Made by a program: the position numbers and the translations under genes
The notes under the pieces: model-generated
Seen by the model: only the letters and a program-made list of their open reading frames with translations
What the model was told of the DNA's origin: nothing
Database searches by the model: none
Shown here: positions 49,955 through 59,301 of the stretch, piece by piece
Layout of the letters: each line of letters begins with the position of its first letter
How positions within the stretch are numbered: the first letter of the stretch is position 1
NCBI RefSeq assembly: GCF_002802965.1
Contig: NZ_NXGA01000001.1
Span: 1,335,484 to 1,399,483 of the forward strand
Source of the DNA: Sporolactobacillus pectinivorans
GTDB lineage: Bacteria > Bacillota > Bacilli > Bacillales > Sporolactobacillaceae
Length of the DNA: 64,000 nt
Reading direction: 5' to 3'

Positions 49955-50704
49955 ATGAGTAATTTATGGAATGAAGTAGAAAGGTTGAAAGATTTCAGAT
50001 GGATTGATTTGTCTCATGGATTGAACGATGAAAGCCCATATTGGGGAGGTATGCCGGATGGAGTACGTGAGATAGGAAAAACGGTATATGATTATGATCA
50101 GGAATTGAGACTCAGAATTCAAACCTTCAAATTTCCTGGTCAATTTGGAACCCATATAGATTATCCTGGACACTTTGTTCAGAGTGGTAAGCTTTCTGAT
50201 CAATTTGGCATAAAAGATTTAGTGTTTCCACTGATTGTGATTGATGTTTCAGAAAAGGTTAAGCAAAATTCGGATTATGAGTTAACACTGGCAGACATTG
50301 CAGAGCATGAAAAAAAATATGGAAGAATTCCGGAACATTCCTTTGTTGCACTTCGCACAGATTGGAGCAAAAGATGGCCAGATGAAAAGGCTTTGTCAAA
50401 TCTAGATTCAGATGGAAATGAACATTGCCCTGGTTGGACAGTTGAGACCTTAAAATTTTTGTTTGATGAGCGAAATGTGGCGGGAAATGGGCATGAAACT
50501 TTGGATACTGATGCTTCTGTCGGGTTTCTGGCAGTTGGTGATTTGGTCAGTGAGCGCTTTGTTTTGGAAAGAGGAAAAATTCAGGTCGAGTTATTGACAA
50601 ATCTGGATCAAGTCCCGCCAGTAGGTGCAGTTATCTTTATTGCTTCTCCTAATATCGAAGGAGCAACAGGACTTCCCGCTAGAGTATGGGCAATAACAGA
50701 ATAA
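49955..50704 (+). CDS. Cyclase-family hydrolase (kynurenine-formamidase-like)
   Basis: About 249 aa of the metal-dependent cyclase/arylformamidase family. The metal-binding motif HxGTHxDxPxH is seen as QFGTHIDYPGHF around residues 62-73, with WIDLSHGLNDESPYW at the start and GNGHETLDTDAS later. Family members hydrolyse N-formylkynurenine or related amides and lactones; the substrate here is unknown. Start ATG 49955 behind AGGATG; upstream GTG/ATG codons are alternatives. It leads a two-gene unit with the permease. Confidence 0.8.
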   Translation: MSNLWNEVERLKDFRWIDLSHGLNDESPYWGGMPDGVREIGKTVYDYDQELRLRIQTFKFPGQFGTHIDYPGHFVQSGKLSDQFGIKDLVFPLIVIDVSEKVKQNSDYELTLADIAEHEKKYGRIPEHSFVALRTDWSKRWPDEKALSNLDSDGNEHCPGWTVETLKFLFDERNVAGNGHETLDTDASVGFLAVGDLVSERFVLERGKIQVELLTNLDQVPPVGAVIFIASPNIEGATGLPARVWAITE

Positions 50705-50735
50705 AAAATAACTAATTAGCAAAGAAGGATAAAAT

Positions 50736-52142
50736 ATGGGAGAGAAAAAAACACTTAAAAAAAATCAGTTAAATTTTCTAGAGGTTATCGCACTGTCTAT
50801 AGCAATTCTTGCGCCTACCTTTGCAAGTTCAATGAACTTTGGGCTGATCGCTTCAAGCGCAAGCTATTCTGTCAGTTTAGTTTTCATTATTTCAGTTATT
50901 GCATTGCTACTTGTTTCGGTAGCATTTGTTAAATTTGGCAAAGAATTTGTTTCCGCTGGCTCTGCTTATACATATGTGGAAGCCGGCTTAGGAAACAAAT
51001 TTGGTGCAATAAGCGGTTGGGCACTTTTGCTTACTTATGCAGGTTATACGAGTGGTTGCTCATCAGCATTCGGGTATTTATTCAGTGATTTTATTCGCCA
51101 GCTTACAGGAATAAATATTCCTTGGGTGATTTTCGCCTTATTAAGTTTATTGTTGATCTGGTATATTACCTATTATGATATCAAAGTAAGCACTAGAATC
51201 ATGCTCTTTATAGAAATTTTTTCTGTTCTCCTAGTTTTGGGTATCGCAATAGTTGTATTGATAAGGGTAGGTACAACAACCGGACTTAGTGCTGCACCTT
51301 TTAAATTTTCTAATGGATCATCTCTTAATGGTATCGGTGCCGGTATGGTTGCCGCCATATTGAGTTTTGCAGGATTTGAAGGAGCGGCTAGTCTTGGAGA
51401 GGAAAGTAGGAATCCGAAAAAATACATTCCTGTTGCAATTTTGAGTACTGTTATCTTTGCTGGAGTAATTTACATTTTTGTCAGTTTTGCCGAGATTAAC
51501 GGCTTTGGTGTTACGAGTGCTGGTCTGAAGGCATTCACAAGTTCCGGCTCAACAATCGTAGAATTATCGAATAAGTATGCCGGTGCCGTGTTCACGGTAA
51601 TTATCACCTTTGCTATCAGCATTTCAGCATTTTCTACTGCATTAGGTTCCAGTACAGCAAGTAGTCGAGCTCTTTATCAGTTAGCAAAAGATGGGAAGGT
51701 TCCTTCGCTGTTTGGGAAAGTGCATGAAAAACATAACACACCGTATATTGCCGATAGTGTCATTACAATCGCATCGGTCATCCCGATAATTGCTCTCTAT
51801 TTTGGTAGCGGTTTGCAAATTGATGGCTTTACGGTATTTTATTACATTGGGACAATTGGAACTCTTGGTCTCATTGTTGTTTATCTACTAACTTGCATAA
51901 GCTCAGTTGCATATTTTGGCTTTAATAAGAAAGTATGGACCTGGCAGAATATTGCACCTATCGTAGGTGGATTACTCCTACTTTACGTGCTTTGGGCGAA
52001 CGTTAGCCCATCAGCTCTTTCGTATCCTTTTAATATTTTCCCATATATTGCACTTGCTTTTATTGCAATAGGTAGTATTTATACTTATTATTACCAAAAA
52101 GGGAGCAGGGTAGCTGCAGATCAATCAAATATTACTAATTAA
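50736..52142 (+). CDS. APC-family amino-acid permease
   Basis: 468 aa with about twelve hydrophobic helices. The first helix region LNFLEVIALSIAILAPTFAS and FAGFEGAASLGEESRNPKKYIP (APC signature: Glu-rich loop after helix 6) are diagnostic. Thirty-one bases after the hydrolase gene, so the pair probably imports and processes one compound. The distant SAM riboswitch suggests, but does not prove, a sulfur-amino-acid link. Confidence 0.88.
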   Translation: MGEKKTLKKNQLNFLEVIALSIAILAPTFASSMNFGLIASSASYSVSLVFIISVIALLLVSVAFVKFGKEFVSAGSAYTYVEAGLGNKFGAISGWALLLTYAGYTSGCSSAFGYLFSDFIRQLTGINIPWVIFALLSLLLIWYITYYDIKVSTRIMLFIEIFSVLLVLGIAIVVLIRVGTTTGLSAAPFKFSNGSSLNGIGAGMVAAILSFAGFEGAASLGEESRNPKKYIPVAILSTVIFAGVIYIFVSFAEINGFGVTSAGLKAFTSSGSTIVELSNKYAGAVFTVIITFAISISAFSTALGSSTASSRALYQLAKDGKVPSLFGKVHEKHNTPYIADSVITIASVIPIIALYFGSGLQIDGFTVFYYIGTIGTLGLIVVYLLTCISSVAYFGFNKKVWTWQNIAPIVGGLLLLYVLWANVSPSALSYPFNIFPYIALAFIAIGSIYTYYYQKGSRVAADQSNITN

Positions 52143-52204
52143 TGTCCCATTAATGATTGAGTGAGCTATTTTGACTGTCAATAAAGTTTTTTAAAGTATA
52201 AAAA

Positions 52205-52248
52205 GATCGGAGAGAAATTTATTTGAATTTCTCTTCGATTCTTTTTTT
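52205..52248 (+). terminator. Terminator after the permease
   Basis: GATCGGAGAGAAATT / AATTTCTCTTCGATT long stem followed by seven T. Confidence 0.88.
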
Positions 52249-52594
52249 GAGGTGGATTGACCAACCAAGCCAACAATTTGAGTTCGAAAGTATTTGGCAA
52301 TTAATTTATGCATGTCCGGTGGGCACACAGTATAATCAAAACGGTGGAAGGATGCTGTTAACACTGAGGAGAGGTTTCATGAAGCGGTTATTTATTGTAT
52401 CAGTGAATCAACAATCCGGATTATAGAAAAAAAGCTGTCTTATTTGCCGCGTATCCGGCGAAAAGGAAGCTTTTTACTGTTTGCTTTATTTTGAATGCTT
52501 GTTTTCAGTTTAAATTCAGTTCAACTGCTTATATTAATCATTGTAAAATGAAAGTTTTAACGTAAGAAAATGAAACATAAAAAGGAATTTAAAA
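52249..52594. other. Gap between permease terminator and DoxX-like gene
   Basis: 346 bases with no supported gene. A second hairpin AAAAAGCTGTC / GGAAGCTTTTT around 52427-52478 could end an unseen transcript. A 67-codon frame crossing the permease terminator is rejected. The DoxX-like promoter should lie in the AT-rich 52500-52580. Confidence 0.4.
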
Positions 52595-53122
52595 ATGAGT
52601 CTTTCGAAAACCTTCGCTCATCGTGTGGTTATGTTTTTCACTTTAATTATTGGTTATGAATTCCTGATGTCTGGATTAAGTAAACTGTTTGGTGGATTTG
52701 TTCCCGGCTTCCATCATGAATTGGGAACATCCATTAATGCCGCGTTCGGATTTTATCATCCGGTTCTCCAAAGTATCGTTTTGCCAAATTCAACGTTATT
52801 TGGGACGATCATCATGTGCTCCGAACTGTTTGCCGGGGTCTCCTTTATCTTGATTCCATTACTTGGGTTCCGTTCTTTTTCGTCAAGCTTATCAAAATGG
52901 GGGATGGTTGCGTCCATTCTCGCTGTGTTCTTAAGTACGAATGTTTTTTTCTTTAGTGGAGATCCGTTTTTTGTGAATCCCAGCGATCCTTATCAGGAAG
53001 CGGTATCCATTGATTTGTTGTTAGCACTTATGGAACTGACACTGTTCTCCTACTTCTATCAGGCGAATCGAACGATCAAAGAGGGCGCTAATGAAGATCC
53101 TCAAAAAGTAGAGAATGTATAA
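52595..53122 (+). CDS. DoxX-like membrane protein
   Basis: 175 aa with four hydrophobic segments: VVMFFTLIIGYEFLMSGLSK, then TIIMCSELFAGVSFILIPLL, MVASILAVFLSTNVFFFSG and IDLLLALMELTLFSYFY. The GYEFLMSGLSKLFGG start and SE in helix 2 recall DoxX/DoxD-like proteins, which are linked to thiol or sulfur redox in other bacteria. Charged C-terminal tail. AAAAAGGAA ribosome-binding site. Confidence 0.6.
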   Translation: MSLSKTFAHRVVMFFTLIIGYEFLMSGLSKLFGGFVPGFHHELGTSINAAFGFYHPVLQSIVLPNSTLFGTIIMCSELFAGVSFILIPLLGFRSFSSSLSKWGMVASILAVFLSTNVFFFSGDPFFVNPSDPYQEAVSIDLLLALMELTLFSYFYQANRTIKEGANEDPQKVENV

Positions 53123-53226
53123 AAGTGTTCCGCTAAAAAAAGCTGTAATCGCAGAATGTTGAATCTTGTCCACCTCAGAGAACAAAAGGTATATAAAACT
53201 GAATGCCCTGATGAATAAAAAAATAA

Positions 53227-53562
53227 GGGTTTGTTTTCTCGAAACAAGTCTCTCCGGAATTTGTAAGTTTATTAGCTTCGCTATTGTTGGATGACTCAAA
53301 TTCACAATTATTCAGTGGCCTGGATTCTTACAGAAGCACGGATTCAGCTAACTCGGCCCCCAGTTCACTCAGCGGTATTACGTCAAACCCTCTTTTGTCG
53401 GACAGTTTATTGTGGAACGCATTATCCTCTTCGGCTTTGGATCCGTCAACATTGCAGAGTGCAAGTTCTGTTTCCAATTTGTTATCTGGTGTTGATCAGT
53501 CGTCGGCCAATCTCTCGACGCAACAGAGCGGATTATATTCCATTTTGGTAAAACCGGAGTAA
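53227..53562 (+). other. Ser/Leu/Asn-rich open frame without a proper start
   Basis: Open from 53227 to TAA 53560-53562: SKQVSPEFVSLLASLLLDDS then LFSGLDSYRSTDSANSAPSS and similar low-complexity sequence (about a quarter Ser). No ATG or ribosome-binding site; TTG 53284 is the only late start. Such Ser-rich stretches occur at the N-terminus of some secreted lytic transglycosylases, so it may be a 5'- and 3'-truncated relic next to the IS3 element. Low confidence. Confidence 0.3.
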
Positions 53563-53574
53563 TTGTTCTTGAAC

Positions 53575-54807
53575 ATTGATGAGCGCCCCGGTGCTCTTCC
53601 ACCACAAGCCTTGCGACACACTCTTTATACTCAGGAGCTCGATGTTTCGGCACTGTGAACACATCCTTTAAAATTATAGTTCAATCATATGGGCTCCCAT
53701 TTTGCTGTGTCCACCATTTAGACTAATTTTATGCCCGACTGAAAGAGGAGGTCGAGATCTTAAAAAAAGCCATGCACATCTTCACGCAAGGCCAGTCATA
53801 AGGTACAGGTTCATTCATGCTCATCGAAATGAACATTCTGTCGTGCTGATGTGCCGAGTTCTGAACGTATCGAAGAGCGGTTACTATAAGTGGGCCAGTG
53901 ACGAACGACAAAACAGGCCGACAGAGCGGGAGAAGTCCCGTGAAACGCTGAAGCGGAAAATCAAGTCCTATTTTGAGCAGAAAGAGCAGCGGTATGGCAG
54001 CCCGCGTATTCACCGCTACTTGACCCGCAAGGGCTTTTGCGTTTCGCTCAAGACCGTGGCACGCTATATGAAGGCGATGGGATTGAAGGCCGTGCCGGAA
54101 CACCGGTATGTTGTGACCACCGACTCGAAGCATGATCTGAGGGTCTACCCGAATCTGTTGAGCCGCCAGTTCCATCAGGAAGCACCTAACCAGGCCTGGG
54201 CCACGGATATGACCTATATCTGGACACTGGAGGGCTGGGTGTACCTGGCTTCGGTGATCGATTTGTTCTCACGAAAGGTGATCGGCTGGCACATGGCAGA
54301 GTCAATGACCAAGGAACTTCCGCTGCAGGCACTTAAGCTGGCCATTCACAAGCGGAGACCGGGTGAGGGGCTGATTCATCACTCTGACCGAGGGTCTCAG
54401 TACTGCTCCAACGACTACGTCGATGTGTTAAAACAGGCCAAGATGCAGATCAGTATGAGTCATAAGGGTGATCCCTACGACAACGCCTGCATGGAATCCT
54501 TTCACGCAACGCTGAAAAAGAAACTGGTTTACCGCCGGCGTTTCATCACACGGGCAGAGGCAATCCAGTCGATCAATCACTACATCCATGATTACAACAC
54601 CCAGCGGATGCATTCCACTCTGGACTACTGGTCACCCAGTCAATTTGAGGCCATGTACCTGAAGAACCAGGCGGGATAAGGCCCAAAAGTAACCCAAAAG
54701 GGCTTCTGCCAAGAACAATCCGTTCTGGGACTGTTCCTGGCAGAAGCCGAACCAAGCGAAGCGCGGTAGGTGTTTAAGCAAAGCAAATTTCCACTTTTGC
54801 GTGTCCA
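53575..54807. mobile_element. IS3-family element with its left end inverted
   Basis: Plus strand from 53714: the end of orfA (RLKEEVEILKKAMHIFTQGQ), an A7G slippery run (53762-53769), complete orfB and the right end GTGTCCA at 54807, with a strong hairpin GGCTTCTGCCA / TGGCAGAAGCC (54699-54746). But the left end lies on the minus strand: inverted repeat TGGACACAGCAAAATGG (53713 to 53697) followed by the orfA start FTVPKHRAPEYKECVARLVV. So the orfA N-terminal segment is flipped or comes from a second, truncated copy. The element cannot make full transposase. Confidence 0.8.
53801..54679 (+). CDS. IS3-family transposase OrfB (rve/DDE domain)
   Basis: About 292 aa. HTH_21 region SVVLMCRVLNVSKSGYYKWA, then the DDE integrase core: ATDMTYIWTLEGWVYLASVI (first Asp), HHSDRGSQYCSNDYVDVL (second Asp), and SMSHKGDPYDNACMESFHAT (Glu). 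Normally made as an OrfAB fusion by -1 slippage on AAAAAAAG; its own frame is open back into that site. The coding sequence itself is intact, but orfA is not. Confidence 0.88.
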   Translation, partial: RYRFIHAHRNEHSVVLMCRVLNVSKSGYYKWASDERQNRPTEREKSRETLKRKIKSYFEQKEQRYGSPRIHRYLTRKGFCVSLKTVARYMKAMGLKAVPEHRYVVTTDSKHDLRVYPNLLSRQFHQEAPNQAWATDMTYIWTLEGWVYLASVIDLFSRKVIGWHMAESMTKELPLQALKLAIHKRRPGEGLIHHSDRGSQYCSNDYVDVLKQAKMQISMSHKGDPYDNACMESFHATLKKKLVYRRRFITRAEAIQSINHYIHDYNTQRMHSTLDYWSPSQFEAMYLKNQAG

Positions 54808-54890
54808 TTTTCTTGACAGAAGTTCACCTTCTCCCGGAAAATAGGCCAGAAGGGCAAACCATCAATCGGATTGTCTCTCATGGTCTTTGT

Positions 54891-55247
54891 TTATACAATC
54901 ATTCGTCGTCTGGCCGGTGTCGCGAGCGTAATTAACCCTTTTTTATTGAACTTCTTCATCGCCTTGATAATCCGATCATGTCCGTCGGCGACCGGCGAGC
55001 CTTTAAGCTCTCGCGACATATCAGACGGTGGTCCTAAGGTGCTGATCACGACATCCGCTTCCACAACTGCTGTTTCAATGGCTGAAGCGTTCGAGAGTTC
55101 CCCCGTTACAAGCCGCAAATTGGAATGATTTAGCTTGATTTTCTCAGGGTTTCTAATATATGCCGTATCGAAATCTCTGTTGTCTAATGCAAATCGCGTT
55201 ACAAGTTGAACGATTTGACCGCTTGCCCCAAAAATAGTAATGTTTAT
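54891..55247 (-). pseudogene. NAD(P)-binding (NmrA/SDR-like) protein, start codon mutated and 3' end cut
   Basis: GGAGG stands nine bases before ATA 55247, where an ATG is expected: INITIFGASGQIVQLVTRFA is a Rossmann opening (GASGxxG). It continues NPEKIKLNHSNLRLVTGELS, ADVVISTLGPPSD and ends RRRMIV after 119 codons, about half the family length, close to the IS3 element. Both lesions point to a decaying gene. Confidence 0.7.
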
Positions 55248-55397
55248 GGTCTTCTACCTCCTTGTGTTATGGTGATTAAAATTCATCAATTTCTGTTCTT
55301 TGATCAGCGTAGCCGTTTCTCACATCAAAAACGGCTACCTTTTTGGTGATTGATGCCGGATTTACACCCGAGATGATTGATTTTTAATCTATCCTAT

Positions 55398-56057
55398 TCA
55401 TACTTTGTCTTCCGTAATAAACTCTTCAACTCGATCTCTTTTGGTGCACATGTCAAACCAAATGTTGGCGATTTTGTCCTGAACTCCCGAATTCGGCTGC
55501 ATCCAGATTCCTATCGAAATATGCCCTGCATAAATACCTTTGTCCTTTAATTCACTGTTCAAATTGAAAATATAATTACGAAGACCGGAAATTGCAATTC
55601 CGACATTGCCCATCATCGGTACTGGATTGATTGCAGCACCACCCGTTGTAAATAACAGAGCTCCACTTTGTTTATTCAACATATCCACAAGCACTTCACG
55701 AATAATCGATATCGCACCTAAAACGTTAAATTGAAATTGGTATAGCGCATTTTCTTCTGTTACATCTAATGCATTTGCTACTGTATCGATACTTGGAGTT
55801 GGACTGTATTCAACCACATTAATAAAACCGTATCTCTCTTTGATTGCTGCGAAAGCTAAACTAATTTGGGCTTTATTTAATATATCTGCTTGAAATGATG
55901 CTGCTTCAATGCCTAATTGTTCTAGTTCAATAACCAGTTGGTTTAACTTTTCTTCATTACGGACTATAAGCGCTACACGAAATCCGTTTTTTTCGAACTT
56001 CTTCGCAATAGCCATTCCTAATCCTGGTCCTGCTCCAACAATTACAATATTTTTCAT
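55398..56057 (-). CDS. Short-chain dehydrogenase/reductase-like protein
   Basis: 219 aa. NAD(P)-binding KNIVIVGAGPGLGMAIAKKF near the N-terminus; NVLGAISIIREVL and FTTGGAAINPVPMMGNVGIA in the middle. The usual catalytic Tyr-x-x-x-Lys is not apparent (the position reads GNVGIAISGLRNY), so it may be a non-catalytic or atypical member. It is divergent from the TetR gene and shares its operators. Confidence 0.8.
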   Translation of the reverse strand: MKNIVIVGAGPGLGMAIAKKFEKNGFRVALIVRNEEKLNQLVIELEQLGIEAASFQADILNKAQISLAFAAIKERYGFINVVEYSPTPSIDTVANALDVTEENALYQFQFNVLGAISIIREVLVDMLNKQSGALLFTTGGAAINPVPMMGNVGIAISGLRNYIFNLNSELKDKGIYAGHISIGIWMQPNSGVQDKIANIWFDMCTKRDRVEEFITEDKV

Positions 56058-56222
56058 AATGAAATTCCTCCATAACTTTTTAGCTAAATTTTTTTAGAGA
56101 GCTCATTTGTTACGATAGGTACTAATTTATTTATTAAGAACCAACCGCCTTTTTAATCTTTTGGGTATAAATCTGAATGAACACAACAATTTTTGCTTGA
56201 TCAACTCCTTCTACAATAACAC

Positions 56223-56317
56223 GTGTTATTTAGACAACACACGTTGTATAATTGATGGCAAGATGAAAAGAAATATTAACAACCACCAAAATGGCTAATA
56301 TGTTGTTTACACAACAC
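56223..56317. promoter_or_regulatory. Pair of near-identical dyad operators between the SDR and TetR genes
   Basis: GTGTTATTTAGACAACAC (56223-56240) and ATGTTGTTTACACAACAC (56300-56317) share the pattern TGTT-R-TTTA-S-ACAACAC and are 77 bases apart in the divergent intergenic region. They are the natural binding sites for the adjacent TetR protein, controlling both directions. Confidence 0.65.
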
Positions 56318-56376
56318 TTCTATTGTATTGTCGTTTTTTAAACACCATTATGTACCCTAAAAAGGAGAAGAAAAAA

Positions 56377-56985
56377 TTGATTATGCCAAAAAAAGATCCG
56401 AGAATACTTCGTACAAGACAATTGATTGTAGACTCTTTTCTTTCGTTAGCTAGTGAAAAAGATTTCAACGATATTACGGTACGTGATATCACAGAAAAGG
56501 CTACTATTAACCGAGCTACATTTTATGCGCACTTTGACGATAAGTTTGATTTATTACATTCTACAATCACCAATACTTTTACAGACAAATTGAAAAAAAG
56601 ATTAAATGGTCACGAGGGATTCAATGAAGAAGTCATTGCCAATATTTTTCTAGCCATGTGTGATCACCATAAAGAATTAAGCGACTTATGCCAAAAAGGT
56701 TATAATTCTTTAGGAACTATTATAGAAAGCAAAATTAAAGAAGAGTTACAGAAGCTAATAGCTGATCTTGTGCTAAAAGAAACTAAAAATACCATTGTGT
56801 TAGAGGATAAACAATTGGTAACGACCTTATCTACTATACTGAGTTGGAGTATATACGGAGCTACATACACATGGAATAAGGATGGAAGACCTATTTCACC
56901 AGAAGAGCTAGTGTCTAAGACCTTACCTATATTTAAAAATGGCATGAGTAAGTATTTTTTTAACGAAACTTATGTTAAATTTTAA
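56377..56985 (+). CDS. TetR/AcrR-family regulator
   Basis: About 202 aa. HTH: RTRQLIVDSFLSLASEKDFN, DITVRDITEKATINRATFYA, HFDDKFDLLHSTI. The C-terminal half resembles the TetR_C_7/YsiA-like dimerisation domain (FLAMCDHHKELSDLCQKGYN). TTG 56377 has AAGGAG nine bases upstream; ATG 56383 is an equally usual choice. Expected to repress the divergent SDR gene and itself. Confidence 0.88.
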   Translation: MIMPKKDPRILRTRQLIVDSFLSLASEKDFNDITVRDITEKATINRATFYAHFDDKFDLLHSTITNTFTDKLKKRLNGHEGFNEEVIANIFLAMCDHHKELSDLCQKGYNSLGTIIESKIKEELQKLIADLVLKETKNTIVLEDKQLVTTLSTILSWSIYGATYTWNKDGRPISPEELVSKTLPIFKNGMSKYFFNETYVKF

Positions 56986-57003
56986 TTCTTTTTCGCCAAT
57001 TTA

Positions 57004-57180
57004 AGGGGCAGCTTTCAGATCCTGTTCAATTTTAAATAGTTGGTTGTAGTAAGCGAGTCCTTCTTTAGCGATAACAACTGATTCTTTTGCCGAATCGGGC
57101 AAAGCTTTCAAGGCTTCATCAAACTTCCGTCGGGCATGCGCCCAACAGCCAACAAGTGTCACGTTTCTAATCGCATGATA
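57004..57180 (-). pseudogene. IS66-family transposase fragment
   Basis: Minus-strand RNVTLVGCWAHARRKFDEAL followed by KALPDSAKESVVIAKEGLAY YNQLFKIEQDLK, the middle of the IS66 TnpC protein including the WAHARRKF signature. About 60 codons; both sides run straight into unrelated DNA. It abuts the transporter remnant on its right. Confidence 0.8.
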
Positions 57181-57189
57181 CGCGCGCTC

Positions 57190-57583
57190 GCTGCTCTTCT
57201 TTATGATTTTCATATTATTTCCACCGGGATAGGAGTTTTTGGCGGATTATTTGCGCTGTTTTTCGAGAAGCTCCAACTTCCATCCACTATGGGGAGTTGG
57301 AGCGCTGTACTGATGCTCAGCATTGTCTGCAGTGTTTTTGGCTACGTCGTTCAATCAATCGCACAAAAATACACAACACCGACGCACACCGGGCTCATTT
57401 TTTCATTAGAACCTGTCTTCACCACATTATTTGCTTATCTATTCATGAACGAGTTAATGCCACTCAAAGGGTATGTGGGCATTGCTCATTCTATACGGTG
57501 TTATACTGGCCGAGATAAAAGTGAAACGTACACATCCAATGACAAAAAAGAAAGCCATGAAAGGCACAGAGTTGTCCCGCTAA
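57190..57583 (+). pseudogene. EamA/DMT-family transporter, C-terminal remnant with frameshift
   Basis: STGIGVFGGLFALFFEKLQL, VLMLSIVCSVFGYVVQSIAQ and LEPVFTTLFAYLFMNELMPL are the last helices of an EamA exporter. At about 57483-57490 the frame breaks: the next frame continues LILYGVILAEIKVKRTHPMT and stops at TAA 57581. The 5' half is replaced by the IS66 fragment. Confidence 0.72.
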
Positions 57584-57889
57584 CTTATAGAAACAAAACG
57601 AGAAAACTTTTACTTGGTACGTCACTGATTAGAAGGGAAAGAGTACCTGTTTATTCCAAACTTTTTTGACCGTATACGCCACCTGCTGTTACTATTTTTG
57701 CAATGTATGTTCGTTTTTCTTGCTCTGGAGTCAATACAGGTAAAACCGTTTTTGAACACAAATATAGCTTTGAAAACCACGTATAGTCTTGTTCCATTTC
57801 AGTGATCGCACATTGTAATATATTCCTGGCAAACAGACAGCTGCAGTAGACACGTTTAAGTCGATCATAAAGAATATTGGATTAATTCC
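57584..57889 (-). other. Gap after the MFS gene with an unplaced minus-strand frame
   Basis: 306 bases. On the minus strand an open frame without start runs from the MFS stop to TAA near 57656: LYDRLKRVYCSCLFARNILQ, then MEQDYTWFSKLYLCSKTVLP and VLTPEQEKRTYIAKIVTAGG. Composition looks protein-like, so it may be a truncated gene; I do not recognise it. Confidence 0.3.
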
Positions 57890-59062
57890 TTATCTAGAAG
57901 GTTGTTGTTTAGGCGTAAACATGTAGTTTCTAAGTAAAATAGTTAACAGACTTAGTATCAATGATAGGATTCCCATCAATATGACATATTGTATGCCCAT
58001 TTCTGATATAAATAACCCGCCTACAGATGCTCCCAATGTTGTTCCTACGTTACAGGCTGATATAAAAAGTCCATTGGCAAAATCAGGCGCTTCGGGAGCA
58101 GAAGACGTAATCAAATATTGATTAATATTTGCCATAATTCCTCCAGCCAATATTCCCCAAATTAAAGTTATAATTACCATAGGTATGGTAAACTGTCCTG
58201 TGAAGAATAAAACGATGTAAACAGCACCCAATAACAAAGGGAAAAATACTACAGTCTTAATGGCACTATGAGTAAGTAACTTTCCTGCGACAATATTTCC
58301 AATAATATTGGCTCCACCGAAGATGAATAACGTTAAACTAACGGTATTCGGAGACATATTCGTTACTGTTTTCAGATATTCAGCAATATAACTATAAACC
58401 CCAAATACAGCTGAGTTTAATAAAATGACAGTCACGATGGAAAGCCATATAATAGATTTTTTTAATACGGATAATTGTGTACCATAGGAGAGTCTTTCTT
58501 CAACAGGCATAAAGGGTACAAAAATCAATGTAGCAATGAATACAATAGCATTAACAATAGCAAAGAATGCCATCGCCATTTCATACGAAACGGCACTATC
58601 AATAAAACTTGCGATTGGTACGCCGGCTACCATACCGGCAGATACTCCTATAAATACTTTTGAAACAGCTTTTGGAGCTTCTTCTTTACTTACTGAGGAA
58701 GCAGCAACTGTAAATGCCAAAGAACAATAAATTGGATGAAAAAAGGCTGGAATGATACGAGCAATTAATAGAATGGTAAAGTTAGACGTAAATATGGATA
58801 CCATGTTTCCCAAAACGAAAACGCCTAATACAAGTAACATAACCTTCTTACGATTTATCCCAGAAAATAATAACGGCATCGTTGGTCCAGATACAGCAAT
58901 AGTAAGAGCAAAAAGACTCACCAGCAATCCTGCTTTTGATATACTAACATTAAAGTGATCAGCAATGGAAGGCAATAACCCAATAACCCCCATTTCAGTA
59001 TTTAAGATGCCGAAAACCCCTATGGTCAATATGAAAATCAATAAATGGTTTCGTTTAGTCAA
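57890..59062 (-). CDS. MFS transporter, drug-efflux/AraJ type
   Basis: About 390 aa with twelve hydrophobic helices. LIFILTIGVFGILNTEMGVI, LPSIADHFNVSISKAGLLVS, and FVLGNMVSIFTSNFTILLIA are typical of DHA1 antiporters (AraJ, YdhP and similar). TTG 59062 (LTKRNHLL) is preferred since GGAG stands eight bases before it; the frame is open further upstream. It is transcribed from the MerR-type promoter at 59302-59332. Confidence 0.85.
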   Translation of the reverse strand: MTKRNHLLIFILTIGVFGILNTEMGVIGLLPSIADHFNVSISKAGLLVSLFALTIAVSGPTMPLLFSGINRKKVMLLVLGVFVLGNMVSIFTSNFTILLIARIIPAFFHPIYCSLAFTVAASSVSKEEAPKAVSKVFIGVSAGMVAGVPIASFIDSAVSYEMAMAFFAIVNAIVFIATLIFVPFMPVEERLSYGTQLSVLKKSIIWLSIVTVILLNSAVFGVYSYIAEYLKTVTNMSPNTVSLTLFIFGGANIIGNIVAGKLLTHSAIKTVVFFPLLLGAVYIVLFFTGQFTIPMVIITLIWGILAGGIMANINQYLITSSAPEAPDFANGLFISACNVGTTLGASVGGLFISEMGIQYVILMGILSLILSLLTILLRNYMFTPKQQPSR

Positions 59063-59301
59063 AAAAACAACTCCTATCTTCAATAAAATGCCCCCAAAAA
59101 CCCATGGAGACATTTATTAAATTTCTTCCCGAAGAATTCAAAGTTAATTTCGTTTCAAAGCTTTTGCATCACTCATAAGTAAGAGAAGTCGAAAGGTCAA
59201 AATAGGCATTAATCTGCTTTTGAAGCTCCATGACTTTCTTTCCTGCCCTTTCTTATTTCTTTATTGATTAAAAATAATACGTCTATAAAGTATACTAGTT
59301 A

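Noticed and set aside
52223..52426. 67-codon frame after the permease
   Set aside because: Begins inside the permease terminator and shows no family resemblance.
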